In this document: in pieces, positions 6,767 to 16,099 of the stretch
How the letters are laid out: the number at the start of each line of letters is the position of its first letter
Position numbering within the stretch: position 1 is the first letter of the stretch
Assembly (NCBI GenBank): GCA_900770185.1
Contig: CAAGJM010000027.1
Coordinates: forward strand, 1-64,000
Direction: 5' to 3'
DNA length: 64,000 nucleotides
Source: Clostridia bacterium
Lineage (GTDB): Bacteria > Bacillota > Clostridia > Christensenellales > Borkfalkiaceae
Program-made: the position numbers and the translations under genes
Notes under the pieces: model-generated
The model's database searches: none
Told to the model about the DNA's origin: nothing
The model's input: the letters and a program-made list of their open reading frames with translations, nothing else

Positions 6767-8185
6767 TTAAATAATATATTTGTCGGATTTTTGGGGGGCG
6801 TTTTTAAGTTCGGCGCGCTTTTCGTCGTAGCCGTTTCTGCCTAAAAGAGCGTAAGTTGCGTTCTTGCCGCCTTCAACGCCGGGTTGATTGTACGCGTCGA
6901 TATCGAGCATTTCGCCCGCATACGCAGTTTCAAGCTCGAAGAAGAAGAGAAGTTCGCCAAGCGTAAACGCGTTGATTTCGGGTAAATAAACCGTCCTGTT
7001 AAGTCTGTGCTTAACGGTGAGCGCGTATTCGGTAGCAGTCCTTTCAGCCTGAATAAGTTCGTTCATTGTGTGCCCGCAAAGGAAGTTTACGTCGGGAATA
7101 TCGGGGCAACCGTCGGAAATAACGAAAGTGTTCCTGTAATTGTCTACCGCTAAAAAGGTGGTTACTTTATCGAAAGGTCCTTCGGTATATAGCTGAACCT
7201 GGCTGTGCTGGTCGGTTACGCCGAGAGATTTAACGGGGGTCTGACCCGCATAAATAGCTTTGCCGCTTCTGTCAACGGTCTTGCCAAGGCTTTCAGCCCA
7301 AAGTTGGCAGTACCAGTCGGCAATATATTTAAGCCCGTCCGCATACGGCATCATAACGGAAATGTTTTTGCCGTTTTTCATCGAAAGATAGCTTAACAAC
7401 GCGCTCATAAGCGCGGGGTTTTTAGATGCGTCCGCGTCTTTGCAAAGCCCGTCCATATACGCCGCGCCGCTTAAAAATTCTTTTATATCTATCCCTAAAA
7501 CAGCCGCGGGAAGAAGCCCCACGGGGCAAAGTTCGCTGAACCTGCCGCCGACGCCATCGGGAATATAGAAGGTTTTAAGACCCTTTTCTTTCGCTATTTT
7601 AATAAGGTTACCCTTTTTGGCGGAAGTGGTGGCAATCATGTGTTCGGACGCTTTGTTGCCGAGTTTTTTGGTGAGGATATCCATTATTATAAGATATTGC
7701 GTCATCGTTTCGCTCGTCGCGCCGCTCTTCGTGATAACGTTGAACATGGTTTTTTCAACGTCGATAACGTCAAGCAAAGCCTGCATTCTTTCGGGGTCAA
7801 CGTTATCTTCTACGTAAAATTTGGGGCCGTTGCGTTTTTCTTTCGACAGGTCGTTATAGTGAAGGTGGCAAAGCGCCTGAAAAGCCGCTATCGGGCCGAG
7901 AGCCGAGCCGCCGATACCTAAAACCACGAAGTAATCGAACTTGTCCCTGATATCGTTTGCGGTTTTAATTATATCGTCGCAAATTTCGTCTTGATTGTAC
8001 GGAAGGTCCGCCCAACCCGTCATACCCGTGCCGCGTATAGCCGCGAACTTGTCGAATGCGGTTTTAGCAAACGCCGCGTTCTTAGTTAAATCTTCATCGG
8101 TGAAGCCTTGCTCGCTTCCGACAAAGTCGGACATCATGTTGTTGAAGTCAAACCTTAACTTCATTGCATCTTTATTCTTGGTCAT
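6767..8185 (-). CDS. pgi: Glucose-6-phosphate isomerase
   Basis: Interconverts glucose 6-phosphate and fructose 6-phosphate in glycolysis and gluconeogenesis. The 472-residue protein has the two SIS-type sugar isomerase domains, with the phosphate-binding VVLGIGGSALGPIAAF segment and the family signature around GGRFSELCPVGLLPAAV. Length fits the Firmicutes type, shorter than the ~550-residue proteobacterial form. The start is the ATG at 8185, preceded by Shine-Dalgarno AAGGAG; an upstream in-frame codon at 8218 lies before that site. It follows the TIM-barrel gene, in line with a sugar-metabolism operon. Confidence 0.97.
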   Translation of the reverse strand: MTKNKDAMKLRFDFNNMMSDFVGSEQGFTDEDLTKNAAFAKTAFDKFAAIRGTGMTGWADLPYNQDEICDDIIKTANDIRDKFDYFVVLGIGGSALGPIAAFQALCHLHYNDLSKEKRNGPKFYVEDNVDPERMQALLDVIDVEKTMFNVITKSGATSETMTQYLIIMDILTKKLGNKASEHMIATTSAKKGNLIKIAKEKGLKTFYIPDGVGGRFSELCPVGLLPAAVLGIDIKEFLSGAAYMDGLCKDADASKNPALMSALLSYLSMKNGKNISVMMPYADGLKYIADWYCQLWAESLGKTVDRSGKAIYAGQTPVKSLGVTDQHSQVQLYTEGPFDKVTTFLAVDNYRNTFVISDGCPDIPDVNFLCGHTMNELIQAERTATEYALTVKHRLNRTVYLPEINAFTLGELLFFFELETAYAGEMLDIDAYNQPGVEGGKNATYALLGRNGYDEKRAELKNAPQKSDKYII

Positions 8186-8231
8186 AATAATTCTCCTTTT
8201 GTTTTCTACAAAATTCACTTAATCGCGCTCG

Positions 8232-9023
8232 CTAAAAAATTTTATCTTTAAGTTCGCGCAAATAATTTAAACTATCTTTTATTTCGCTTATTTCGCCGTA
8301 ATCTTCGTTATAAACTTCAATTAGCATATCGCCCGAAAAGTTTACGTCTTTAAGCCGCTTAAAAAGGTCTTCAAAATCGAACGTGCCGCGCCCCGGCAAA
8401 CAAATTTTGCCGTCGGCTTTAATATCGGATAGATGTACGGTCGCAATGCTTTCGCCCATTTCCTTAATATAGTCGCGATAACTGTCGCCCGAAACGCGCG
8501 CCTGCTTTATATCCAAGCAAGTCTTTAAGCCTTTTAAATATTTAGAAATTTCACTATAAAAACCAACGTGATTGTAGTACGCCCATTCGACGTTTTCAAG
8601 GCACAACTCAACATTATAATTTTTTGCAAAATCTTTTACTTTTTCTAAGTTTTTTGCAATTATTTCATAATTGTCGTACTTGATTGAACGCTTAAACCGC
8701 GCAATGCCGTGCATGGTATAAAACCCCGCGCCAAGCATTTTTGCAACCGTTAGCGCATTGCCGAAAATCCGGTATGCGTCTTCAAGCGCGCGCGGGTTTA
8801 CGGAAAAAAGTTGAGGTTCGAAGTGTGTGTTTAAAGTGTGTATCGAATGGACGTTTAAATCACCCTTTCTGGAAACTAAAAGTTTACCGTAACTTTCGGT
8901 ATATTCCTGATAAGTTCCCAAAAAAACTTCGCAAGTTCTTGCGTCGATTTCATTCAATGTTACAAGCGCGTCTTCGTTATATTGCCGTTTAAAAAGCGAA
9001 GCCGTTGACACCCCTATTTCCAT
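8232..9023 (-). CDS. Sugar phosphate isomerase/epimerase-like TIM barrel protein
   Basis: The 263-residue protein belongs to the AP endonuclease family 2/xylose isomerase-like TIM-barrel group. Metal-binding acids and histidines appear in order: CLENVEWAYYNHVG, CLDIKQARVSG, TVHLSDIKADGK and DMLIEVYNEDYGE. These enzymes isomerise or epimerise sugars, and some are endonucleases, so the substrate is open. It begins one base after the clpC stop codon and runs into pgi, so the three genes are probably co-transcribed. Confidence 0.8.
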   Translation of the reverse strand: MEIGVSTASLFKRQYNEDALVTLNEIDARTCEVFLGTYQEYTESYGKLLVSRKGDLNVHSIHTLNTHFEPQLFSVNPRALEDAYRIFGNALTVAKMLGAGFYTMHGIARFKRSIKYDNYEIIAKNLEKVKDFAKNYNVELCLENVEWAYYNHVGFYSEISKYLKGLKTCLDIKQARVSGDSYRDYIKEMGESIATVHLSDIKADGKICLPGRGTFDFEDLFKRLKDVNFSGDMLIEVYNEDYGEISEIKDSLNYLRELKDKIF

Positions 9024-9024
9024 A

Positions 9025-11550
9025 TTACGCCTTTACAACCGTTAATTCGTCGCCGTTCCAGCCGACTGTTATGCTATCGCCGCTCTTAACGGCTTTGTTT
9101 ATTATTTTAACCGAAAGTTCGTCTTCGATAAGTTTACTGACAACTCGTTTTATCTGCCTTGCGCCAAACTCGCGCGAGAAGCCGCGGTTCGCAACCTCTT
9201 CAACTATCGTATCGTCAAAAACGGCTGTAATTCCTATGCCGCTAAGCCTTGCGGCGAGGGTATTCAGCGTTAAGCGCGCAATCGCTTCGGAATTTTGTTT
9301 ATTTAAGCGATTAAACACCACTATTTCGTCGATGCGGTTAATAAATTCGGGTCTGAAATATTTTTCAAGCGAATTTAACACGCTCGTTTTTTCAAGTGCG
9401 TCCGAGTCACCGAATCCTATTGCGGTTTTACGCTCGTTTTCGTATCCGACGTTACCCGTCATAACAATAATTGAGTTTTTAAACGAAACCACTCGCCCCT
9501 TGTTATCGGTAAGCCTGCCCTCGTCAAGGACTTGAAGCAACAAATCGAAAACTTCTTTTGAGGCCTTTTCTATCTCATCGAACAAAACGACGGAGTACGG
9601 GTTGCGCCTTATTTTCTCTGTTAAAAGACCTTGTTCTTCATACCCGACGTAGCCCGCGGGCGAACCGATTAGTTTATTGACGGCGGTTTTATCGTTAAAC
9701 TCGCTCATATCGAAGCGCAAAAGCGCGTTTTTATCGCTGAAAACCGTTTCAGCAATAACTTTTGTTAAAAGCGATTTGCCGACGCCGCTCGGTCCGATAA
9801 ATAAAAACGAGCCGATAGGTCTGTCGGGGTCCTGAATTTTTGCGCCCGAACGCTTTATCGCTTTAACAACGGCTTCGATGGCTTCGTCCTGCCCGATAAC
9901 CTGCCGTTTTAAATTCGCTTCTAAACCGTCGATTTTATTTTTTTCTTCCTGCGTAAGTTCTCCGACCGGAATTTTCGTCCACAAACTCACTAAATTTTTA
10001 ACGTCGTTTGCCGTTAAAACGGGCAAATCGCCTTTCTGGCGATCGTAAACTTCTTTGAGTTTAACAATCGTTTCGGTCACTTTTTTAAGTTCCGCGTCAA
10101 TTTTTTTTGCGCCGTTTAAGTCGTTCCTGTTAAGCGCGGATTTTTCGGTATTTTTCAAAAATTCCGCTTTTTTACTTAAATTATCGACGTCGGTTTTCAG
10201 TTCGGAAAGTTTAACGCGTTTTTTCGACGCGCCTTCGTCAATCAAATCTATCGCTTTATCGGGCAGGAATCTGTCTTTTATGTACCTATCCGAAAGCGTA
10301 ACCGCCGCAACGATAGCTTCGTCCGCAATTTTAACGCCGTGATGTTTTTCATAAGAGCTTTTTAACCCTTTTAAAATCGTAATAGCGTCGTCAACTGACG
10401 GCTCGTCTACGTAAACTGGCTGAAACCTCCGCTCTAAAGCGGGGTCCTTTTCGATATATTTGCGATATTCGTCAATCGTCGTCGCACCGATAACGCTTAT
10501 TTCCCCGCGCGACAAAAGCGGTTTTAACATTTCCGCCGCGCTGAAACTGTTGCCGTCGGTCTTGCCAAGTCCGATAAGGTTATGTATTTCGTCTATAAAA
10601 AGTATAACGTCGCTGCTTTGTTCGGCGTAATCGATAAGCCGTTTAAGCCTTTCTTCAAACTCGCCGCGGTATTTACTGCCGGCAAGCGCGCCGCCGACGT
10701 CTATTGCAAATATTTTTTTGCCGAGCATTACGTCCGGCACCAATCCGTTTGCTATTTTAAGCGCAAGCCCTTCAACGATTGCGCTTTTGCCGACGCCCGC
10801 TTCACCGATAAGCACGGGATTGTTTTTGTTTTTTCTTACGAGCGTTTGAATAATGCGTTCTATCTCGTCGTCCCGACCGATAACGGGGTCGATTTTTCCG
10901 AGTTTTGCCTTTTCGGTTAAGTCGTATCCTAGCCCGTCTACGTTTGCGCTATGTTTTTTGCCGCTTTTATTCGGTTCCTCGTCCGATTCAGTGCTTCCTT
11001 CGTCGTCACCGTCGTTATCGTGCGGCAGTTTGTAAGAATTATCAATAGGCTTTTTGGGCGTTTTTTTATACACTTGCCCGAAATCTTCATGCGGCTTATC
11101 GCTGTCAGCACTCGCTTTACTAACCTTTAATTTATCGGTTTTTACGCTTTTAAGTATCCTTTCGTACAACTTTTTAAGGTCAACGCCGAGCGCGCGCAAA
11201 ATGCTGACCGCCTGCGAGTCTTCAATCGTAAGCATAGCCATTAGAAGGTGTTCGGTCGAAACGTATTTGTATCCGAGTTTTTTCGCAAAAACCTCGGCTC
11301 TATCGAGCCCCGCTTTCGCGTCGGGAGTGTAGTCGTCTAAAATTTTAGACGAAAAATTGTTGATAAAATACGGTAAAATCGCGTCTTTTGTCGCGCCGAC
11401 GTCGCTTAAAAAAGTGCAAGCGTCACACTTAGGGTATAGCGATATTGCATACAAAATCATCTCCGACCCAACGTAGCGGAGATTATATTCGTCTTTAATA
11501 TCGTGCGATTTTTTAAGCACCTGATACAGGGCTTCCGTATAATTATCCAT
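9025..11550 (-). CDS. clpC: ATP-dependent protease ATPase subunit ClpC
   Basis: An AAA+ unfoldase that feeds substrates to ClpP. In order: a Clp N-terminal repeat domain (~1-140), an acidic, low-complexity linker (~150-200), AAA-1 with Walker A GEAGVGKS (249-256) and Walker B VILFIDEIHN, a coiled-coil middle region, and AAA-2 with GPSGVGKSLLTK and VVLFDEIEKA, then the ClpB D2-small domain. At 841 residues it fits ClpC. The usual Firmicutes partners ctsR, mcsA and mcsB are absent; it sits between galU and a TIM-barrel gene instead. No clear Shine-Dalgarno site precedes the ATG, and a TATAAT overlaps it. Confidence 0.93.
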   Translation of the reverse strand: MDNYTEALYQVLKKSHDIKDEYNLRYVGSEMILYAISLYPKCDACTFLSDVGATKDAILPYFINNFSSKILDDYTPDAKAGLDRAEVFAKKLGYKYVSTEHLLMAMLTIEDSQAVSILRALGVDLKKLYERILKSVKTDKLKVSKASADSDKPHEDFGQVYKKTPKKPIDNSYKLPHDNDGDDEGSTESDEEPNKSGKKHSANVDGLGYDLTEKAKLGKIDPVIGRDDEIERIIQTLVRKNKNNPVLIGEAGVGKSAIVEGLALKIANGLVPDVMLGKKIFAIDVGGALAGSKYRGEFEERLKRLIDYAEQSSDVILFIDEIHNLIGLGKTDGNSFSAAEMLKPLLSRGEISVIGATTIDEYRKYIEKDPALERRFQPVYVDEPSVDDAITILKGLKSSYEKHHGVKIADEAIVAAVTLSDRYIKDRFLPDKAIDLIDEGASKKRVKLSELKTDVDNLSKKAEFLKNTEKSALNRNDLNGAKKIDAELKKVTETIVKLKEVYDRQKGDLPVLTANDVKNLVSLWTKIPVGELTQEEKNKIDGLEANLKRQVIGQDEAIEAVVKAIKRSGAKIQDPDRPIGSFLFIGPSGVGKSLLTKVIAETVFSDKNALLRFDMSEFNDKTAVNKLIGSPAGYVGYEEQGLLTEKIRRNPYSVVLFDEIEKASKEVFDLLLQVLDEGRLTDNKGRVVSFKNSIIVMTGNVGYENERKTAIGFGDSDALEKTSVLNSLEKYFRPEFINRIDEIVVFNRLNKQNSEAIARLTLNTLAARLSGIGITAVFDDTIVEEVANRGFSREFGARQIKRVVSKLIEDELSVKIINKAVKSGDSITVGWNGDELTVVKA

Positions 11551-11603
11551 TATAAATTCGGTTTGGTTTCGCGCCGCTTTTTCTACGGCTGAAACCGTAA
11601 TTT

Positions 11604-12467
11604 TTAAATTAAAGTTTTAAGATACGCTTTTAACTCGGCAGATAATTCTTCATCCCTTAAACCAAACTCTATATTAGCTTTAAGATATCCGAGCCGGCTA
11701 CCCATATCGTAGCGTTTACCGTCGAAAATAAGCGCGTTAAGCCCTTCGGTTTTAGCTAAGTTATCGAGCGCGTCGGTAAGCTGATATTCGTTATTAACCG
11801 TAGGCGTAAGCGTTTTGATTATATCGAAAATTTTAGGGGTAACGACGTACCTTCCGAGCGGAGAAATTCTGCTTTTAACCTTTTCAATCGGCGGTTTTTC
11901 GATAATACCGCTGACTTTATATAAGTTGCCGTTTTGTTCGTCGTACTCGACGGAGGCATACTTCGGCACGTCTTCAAGCGGAACTTCTTTACACCCGACC
12001 ACGCTTTTGCCGGTCTTTTCAAAACATTCGACCAGTTGACCGATAACGGGCGCGCCGTCGTTATACATAACGTCGTCCCCGAATAAAATCGCAAACGGCT
12101 CGTTATTTACGAAATTTTCGGCAATTTCAACGGCTTTTGCCGTTCCGTTGAGCGCTTTTTGTTCTACGAAGGATATGCGTGCCATCGTTTCGGGGTACTT
12201 GACCGCGTCGTAAAGCGCGAACTTTTTACCCGCCAGCAAAACTTCGTCAAGCCTGTTTGACTTAGCAAAATGCGCTTCAAGAACTTCGCTTCTATACCCC
12301 ACGACGAATAAAATATCCGTTATGCCGCTTTTAACCACTTCTTCGGAAATAACCTGAATGGCAGGTTTATTTAAAATGGGCAACATCGCCTTCGGCACGG
12401 CTTTCGTATAAGGTAAAAATCTGGTACCGTACCCCGCAACGGGTATTACGGCCTTTCTTACTTTCAT
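11604..12467 (-). CDS. galU: UTP-glucose-1-phosphate uridylyltransferase
   Basis: Makes UDP-glucose from UTP and glucose 1-phosphate for glycolipid, wall polymer and galactose metabolism. The nucleotidyltransferase signature KAVIPVAGYGTRFLPYTKAV is at the N-terminus, followed by FAILFGDDVMYN (metal-binding acids) and the SGIIEKPP segment. Length (287 residues) is standard. The start is the ATG at 12467 with Shine-Dalgarno AGGAG; an open frame extends upstream to 12560 but crosses a terminator-like hairpin. A galT gene occurs elsewhere in the window (48136), so a Leloir-type route is likely. Confidence 0.96.
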   Translation of the reverse strand: MKVRKAVIPVAGYGTRFLPYTKAVPKAMLPILNKPAIQVISEEVVKSGITDILFVVGYRSEVLEAHFAKSNRLDEVLLAGKKFALYDAVKYPETMARISFVEQKALNGTAKAVEIAENFVNNEPFAILFGDDVMYNDGAPVIGQLVECFEKTGKSVVGCKEVPLEDVPKYASVEYDEQNGNLYKVSGIIEKPPIEKVKSRISPLGRYVVTPKIFDIIKTLTPTVNNEYQLTDALDNLAKTEGLNALIFDGKRYDMGSRLGYLKANIEFGLRDEELSAELKAYLKTLI

Positions 12468-12482
12468 CGTTTCCTCTCCTAT

Positions 12483-12516
12483 AAAAAATCGGGCGAGCGT
12501 CGTTCGCTTCGCCCGA
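12483..12516 (-). terminator. Terminator between upp and galU
   Basis: On the minus strand a GC-rich stem (CGGGCGA paired with TCGCCCG, with inner AGCG/CGCT pairing) is followed by ATTTTTTAT, then the galU Shine-Dalgarno site. It should end or attenuate upp transcription before galU. Confidence 0.7.
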
Positions 12517-12577
12517 CTTATTAGTATTTTATGCTTCCGCGCTGCAAGTTTGCGCCGCAAAACGACTTAAAACGCAA

Positions 12578-13207
12578 CTATTTCGTACCGAATAATCTGT
12601 CGCCCGCGTCGCCGAGTCCGGGAACGATATAAGCGTGTTCGTTAAGCTTTTCGTCAAGTGACGCTACGTAAATGTCAACGTCGGGGTGCGCTTCCATAAC
12701 CGCCTTAACGCCTTCGGGTGCGGCGATAAGGTTCATAAGTTTTATATCTTTGCAGCCGCGCTGCTTGATAAAGTTGATTGCCGCTACCGCACTGCCGCCG
12801 GTTGCAAGCATCGGATCGACGACGATAAGCGTTCTTTCCTGCGCGTCTACGGGGAGTTTGCAATAATACTCGACCGGTTTATGCGTATCGGGGTCGCGAT
12901 ACAAGCCGATGTGTCCGACCTTAGCGTTGGGCACCAAAGTCAAAATACCGTTTACCATACCTAAGCCCGCTCTTAAAATGGGAACGACGCCTATGCTTCT
13001 GCCTGCGATGAAGTTCGCTTTCGTTTTGCAGATGGGCGTTTCGATTTCTTTAGCTTCGAGCGGTAAATCGCGCGTTACTTCGTAAGCCATTAAAAGCGAA
13101 ATTTCGTCGGCAAGCTGTCTGAAATCTTTCGTGTTTGTTTCGGTTAAACGCATCATCGAAACTTTGTGTTGAATAAGCGGGTGGTTTAAAACGTGTAAAT
13201 TGCTCAT
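12578..13207 (-). CDS. upp: Uracil phosphoribosyltransferase
   Basis: Salvages uracil with PRPP to UMP. The 209-residue protein is full length and has the PRPP-binding loop RTLIVVDPMLATGGSAVAAI and the uracil-binding C-terminal segment around YIVPGLGDAGDRLFGTK. Shine-Dalgarno AGGAGA lies just before the ATG. It follows rpiB by 16 bases, so rpiB-upp is one unit ended by the hairpin at 12483-12516. Confidence 0.97.
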   Translation of the reverse strand: MSNLHVLNHPLIQHKVSMMRLTETNTKDFRQLADEISLLMAYEVTRDLPLEAKEIETPICKTKANFIAGRSIGVVPILRAGLGMVNGILTLVPNAKVGHIGLYRDPDTHKPVEYYCKLPVDAQERTLIVVDPMLATGGSAVAAINFIKQRGCKDIKLMNLIAAPEGVKAVMEAHPDVDIYVASLDEKLNEHAYIVPGLGDAGDRLFGTK

Positions 13208-13223
13208 TTTTATCTCCTGATTT

Positions 13224-13673
13224 TTATTTAAAAAATTCGCTTTCTATCTGCGAAATTTTATTTACCCTGCGCTCGTGTCTGCCACCTTCGAAAGGGGTGG
13301 ACAAAAATATGTCGATATATTTGATAATATCGTCGACGGTTGCGATGCGCGCGCCCAAAGCAATAACGTTAGAGTCGTTATGCCTGCGCGTAAATTCGGC
13401 GGAAAACGCGTCGTTTACGTGTGCGCACCTGACGTTTTTAACTTTGTTTGCGGCAATGCTCATGCCTATACCGGTGCCGCAAATAAGCACGCCCTTTTCC
13501 GCTTCGCCCGACGCCACCGATTTAGCGACTTTAAGCGCATAATCGGGATAATCGCACGAATCTTCATCGAACGTGCCGAAATCAATTACTTCATATCCTG
13601 CGTTTTTCAAATGACTTACGACCGCTTCTTTTACTTTAAACCCGCCGTGGTCGCATCCGAATGCTATTTTCAT
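13224..13673 (-). CDS. rpiB: Ribose-5-phosphate isomerase B
   Basis: Interconverts ribose 5-phosphate and ribulose 5-phosphate. The LacAB_rpiB fold is clear: IAFGCDHGGFKVKEAV at the N-terminus, VLICGTGIGMSIAANK, and the catalytic Cys in CGTG with the conserved R-H pairs (CAHVNDAFSAEFTRRHND, GGRHERRV). The 149-residue length is normal. The start is the ATG at 13673, giving MKIAFGCDHGG; a strong promoter overlaps the codons upstream, so a longer start at 13709 is excluded. It supplies the pentose branch that feeds PRPP to the next gene, upp. Confidence 0.96.
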   Translation of the reverse strand: MKIAFGCDHGGFKVKEAVVSHLKNAGYEVIDFGTFDEDSCDYPDYALKVAKSVASGEAEKGVLICGTGIGMSIAANKVKNVRCAHVNDAFSAEFTRRHNDSNVIALGARIATVDDIIKYIDIFLSTPFEGGRHERRVNKISQIESEFFK

Positions 13674-13680
13674 ATAAACA

Positions 13681-13709
13681 ATTTTAGTATATAAGGCGAA
13701 TTTTGTCAA
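13681..13709 (-). promoter_or_regulatory. Promoter of rpiB-upp, predicted leaderless
   Basis: TTGACA (13704-13709), a 17-base spacer and TAAAAT (13681-13686) lie 7 bases before the rpiB ATG at 13673. No Shine-Dalgarno site is present, so the transcript should begin at or within one base of the start codon. Confidence 0.8.
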
Positions 13710-13824
13710 GCACGGCGACGATATTTTAGCCCGCTTTAATAAATATATTAAACGATATTTTGCGGCGAATCGTTTTTAATGCTTACATCGGAATATATTC
13801 CTAAGTTTTTTACAAACTATTTTT

Positions 13825-15996
13825 ATGAGTAAAAAATGGTTAGCGTTCATAATTTCGGGACTTACGATAAATATGATTATGACTGCGGCTTTTACCGCTT
13901 ACTTTTTTATCGCGACAAAAAACGTTGAATTCGACAAAGATAAACTCGTGCGGGACGACGTTTCCGTCGAATACTTCGCTGAAAGCGGCGAACAAATCTT
14001 ACTTAAAAACGACAAATTGAACGAAAAGTACGTAAAAATTTCTGATTTAAGCGAGAACACGAAAAACGCGTTCGTTGCAATCGAAGATAAGCGATTTTAT
14101 AAGCACGGCGGACTTGATTATTTAAGGATGATAAAAGCCGCGATGATTAACTTAAAGACTTTTTCGTTTAAAGAGGGCGCGTCGACCATATCGCAACAAC
14201 TCGTTAAAAACACCCATTTATCGAATGAAAAAACCATAACGCGTAAACTTAAAGAAATTAAGCTCACCAAACAAATGGAAAAGGTTATGACTAAAGACGA
14301 GATTTTAGAAAGTTACCTTAACACCGTTTATTTCGGCAAGGGCGCGTACGGCATCGAAGCAGCAAGCAAAATTTACTTTAACAAAACCGCCGATAAACTG
14401 ACTTTAAACGAAGCCGCCGCACTCGCCGCTACCATCAAATCGCCGAGCGCCTACTCCCCTGCAATAAACAACGCAAACTGTTTCAAGCGGAAAAATTTAG
14501 TAATATCCGCAATGCTGAAACGCAATTTTATTTCGACGGAAGAATATGATGCAAACGTTAAAAACCCCGTTTCGGTTATTAACGCCGACACGCGCGACAA
14601 TTATTCGGACTACTTTTCCGCCGCGCTCGGCGAATACGAAAACATTGCCGCCGTACCGACTTATTTAAAAAAAGCGAAAGTAAAAATATACACTTACTTA
14701 GATAAGAATATACAAAATCACATCGCAACGTTAAAGGTTGACGGCGATAGCCAAGATAGCCGAAATCAAATTGTAATAAATAATAAAAACGCAAGCGTAA
14801 TCGCATTTTATGGTAAAAATTCTAATTTACAAAGATGCCCCGCTTCCGCAATAAAACCGCTATACGTTTACGCTCCGCTGATAGATAGTGGCAAGATTAC
14901 GGAAAGCACCGTTTTATTAGACGAACAAACAAGCTTCGGCGGATATTCGCCTAAAAATTACGGCGATAAGTACAGCGGAAAAGTTACGGTCAAAACCGCC
15001 GTTTCAAAAAGTTTAAACGTTCCCGCAGTAAGGCTTTTAAGTTACTACGGAACAAGCGACGGCGTTGCTCTTTTACAAAAAACGGGCGTGACCGCGGACG
15101 GCAACAATCTTTCGTCAGCCCTTGGAAGCGGCATAGAAGTTTCGCTTAAAAAACTATGCGATTTATACTCTGCTTTTCCGTCTGACGGCGAATATAAAGA
15201 AAGCCGTTTTATTAAAAAAATAGAAGTAAACGGCGTAAGCGTGTACGAACGCAAAACCGAATCGGTAAAACTACTTAAAGATTCCACCGCTTATATTATA
15301 AACGACGCGCTTAAAGAGTGCGCGAAAACAGGCACGGCAAAAAAGTTAAGAGATTTGAAGTATGAAGTTTGCGCAAAAACGGGCACAAACGGCAACCAAA
15401 ACGGCAATTTAGACGCATATTGCGTCGCATACACAAGCGAACATATCGTCGGGGTTTGGTACGGAAACGAAGACGCTTCGCTAATGCCGTCGAAAATTTC
15501 AGGCGGCACTTACCCCGCCGTACGGGTTAAAAGCGTTTTAAACAAACTCTACGAAACCGCTCCTCCGCAAAACTTTTCTACGCCGGAAAGCGTTATCGGC
15601 GTAAAAATCGACGAAAACACTCTTTTAAAAGAAGAAAAGACTTATCTGACAACCGATAAAAGCGGCAAATTATATTATTATGCCGTCGGCACAGAGCCTA
15701 CCGAACGTGCGCCCGATAAAACGCAGCCCACGATAATAAATTATAACCTTAGCGTTGGCGCAAACTCGGTTGATATAGCGTTAGAGGTAAAAGACGCTCA
15801 AAAAATCGTAATTTATAAAATTATAAACGGAACGAAAACCGAAGCGTACAACGGCAATGCAGAAGGTGCAAAAATCAGCGGGAATTTAAACGGATACAAA
15901 CTTGAAATAGTGCCTTATTCGGCTGACGGAACGCAAGGCGAAAGCGTCTTAACGCCTATTATCAAATACGTTCCGTCCGAATGGTGGGACGATTAA
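13825..15996 (+). CDS. Class A penicillin-binding protein (PBP1A-like)
   Basis: A bifunctional peptidoglycan glycosyltransferase-transpeptidase. A single N-terminal membrane helix (~8-30) is followed by a GT51 domain with catalytic Glu87 in EDKRFYKHGG and the EGASTISQQLVKN segment, then a transpeptidase domain with SxxK as SAIK (341-344), a SLN motif and KTG in CAKTGTNGN. The C-terminus (~640-715) resembles a beta-rich Ig/fibronectin-like tail. The 723-residue length fits. No clear Shine-Dalgarno site precedes the ATG. It is divergent from rpiB and convergent with thiI. Confidence 0.93.
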   Translation: MSKKWLAFIISGLTINMIMTAAFTAYFFIATKNVEFDKDKLVRDDVSVEYFAESGEQILLKNDKLNEKYVKISDLSENTKNAFVAIEDKRFYKHGGLDYLRMIKAAMINLKTFSFKEGASTISQQLVKNTHLSNEKTITRKLKEIKLTKQMEKVMTKDEILESYLNTVYFGKGAYGIEAASKIYFNKTADKLTLNEAAALAATIKSPSAYSPAINNANCFKRKNLVISAMLKRNFISTEEYDANVKNPVSVINADTRDNYSDYFSAALGEYENIAAVPTYLKKAKVKIYTYLDKNIQNHIATLKVDGDSQDSRNQIVINNKNASVIAFYGKNSNLQRCPASAIKPLYVYAPLIDSGKITESTVLLDEQTSFGGYSPKNYGDKYSGKVTVKTAVSKSLNVPAVRLLSYYGTSDGVALLQKTGVTADGNNLSSALGSGIEVSLKKLCDLYSAFPSDGEYKESRFIKKIEVNGVSVYERKTESVKLLKDSTAYIINDALKECAKTGTAKKLRDLKYEVCAKTGTNGNQNGNLDAYCVAYTSEHIVGVWYGNEDASLMPSKISGGTYPAVRVKSVLNKLYETAPPQNFSTPESVIGVKIDENTLLKEEKTYLTTDKSGKLYYYAVGTEPTERAPDKTQPTIINYNLSVGANSVDIALEVKDAQKIVIYKIINGTKTEAYNGNAEGAKISGNLNGYKLEIVPYSADGTQGESVLTPIIKYVPSEWWDD

Positions 15997-16056
15997 AATT
16001 CCGCCGCTATTCTTAAATTTTAACCGCTCATATTAAACGCCGACGGCTAAACGCAC

Positions 16057-16097
16057 AAACAAAAAATTGCGGACAAATCGTCCGCAATTTTTTGTTT
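16057..16097. terminator. Bidirectional terminator
   Basis: The stem TTGCGGA/TCCGCAA is extended by A/T pairs with T-runs on both strands. It ends both the PBP gene (plus) and thiI (minus). Confidence 0.88.
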
Positions 16098-16099
16098 AA

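Noticed and set aside
9025..11550. clpC considered as part of a ctsR-mcsA-mcsB stress operon
   Set aside because: None of those genes is present on either side; neighbours are galU and a TIM-barrel gene.
13800..13824. Leaderless promoter for the penicillin-binding protein gene
   Set aside because: No good -10 or -35 match at the required spacing before 13825, although a Shine-Dalgarno site is also missing.
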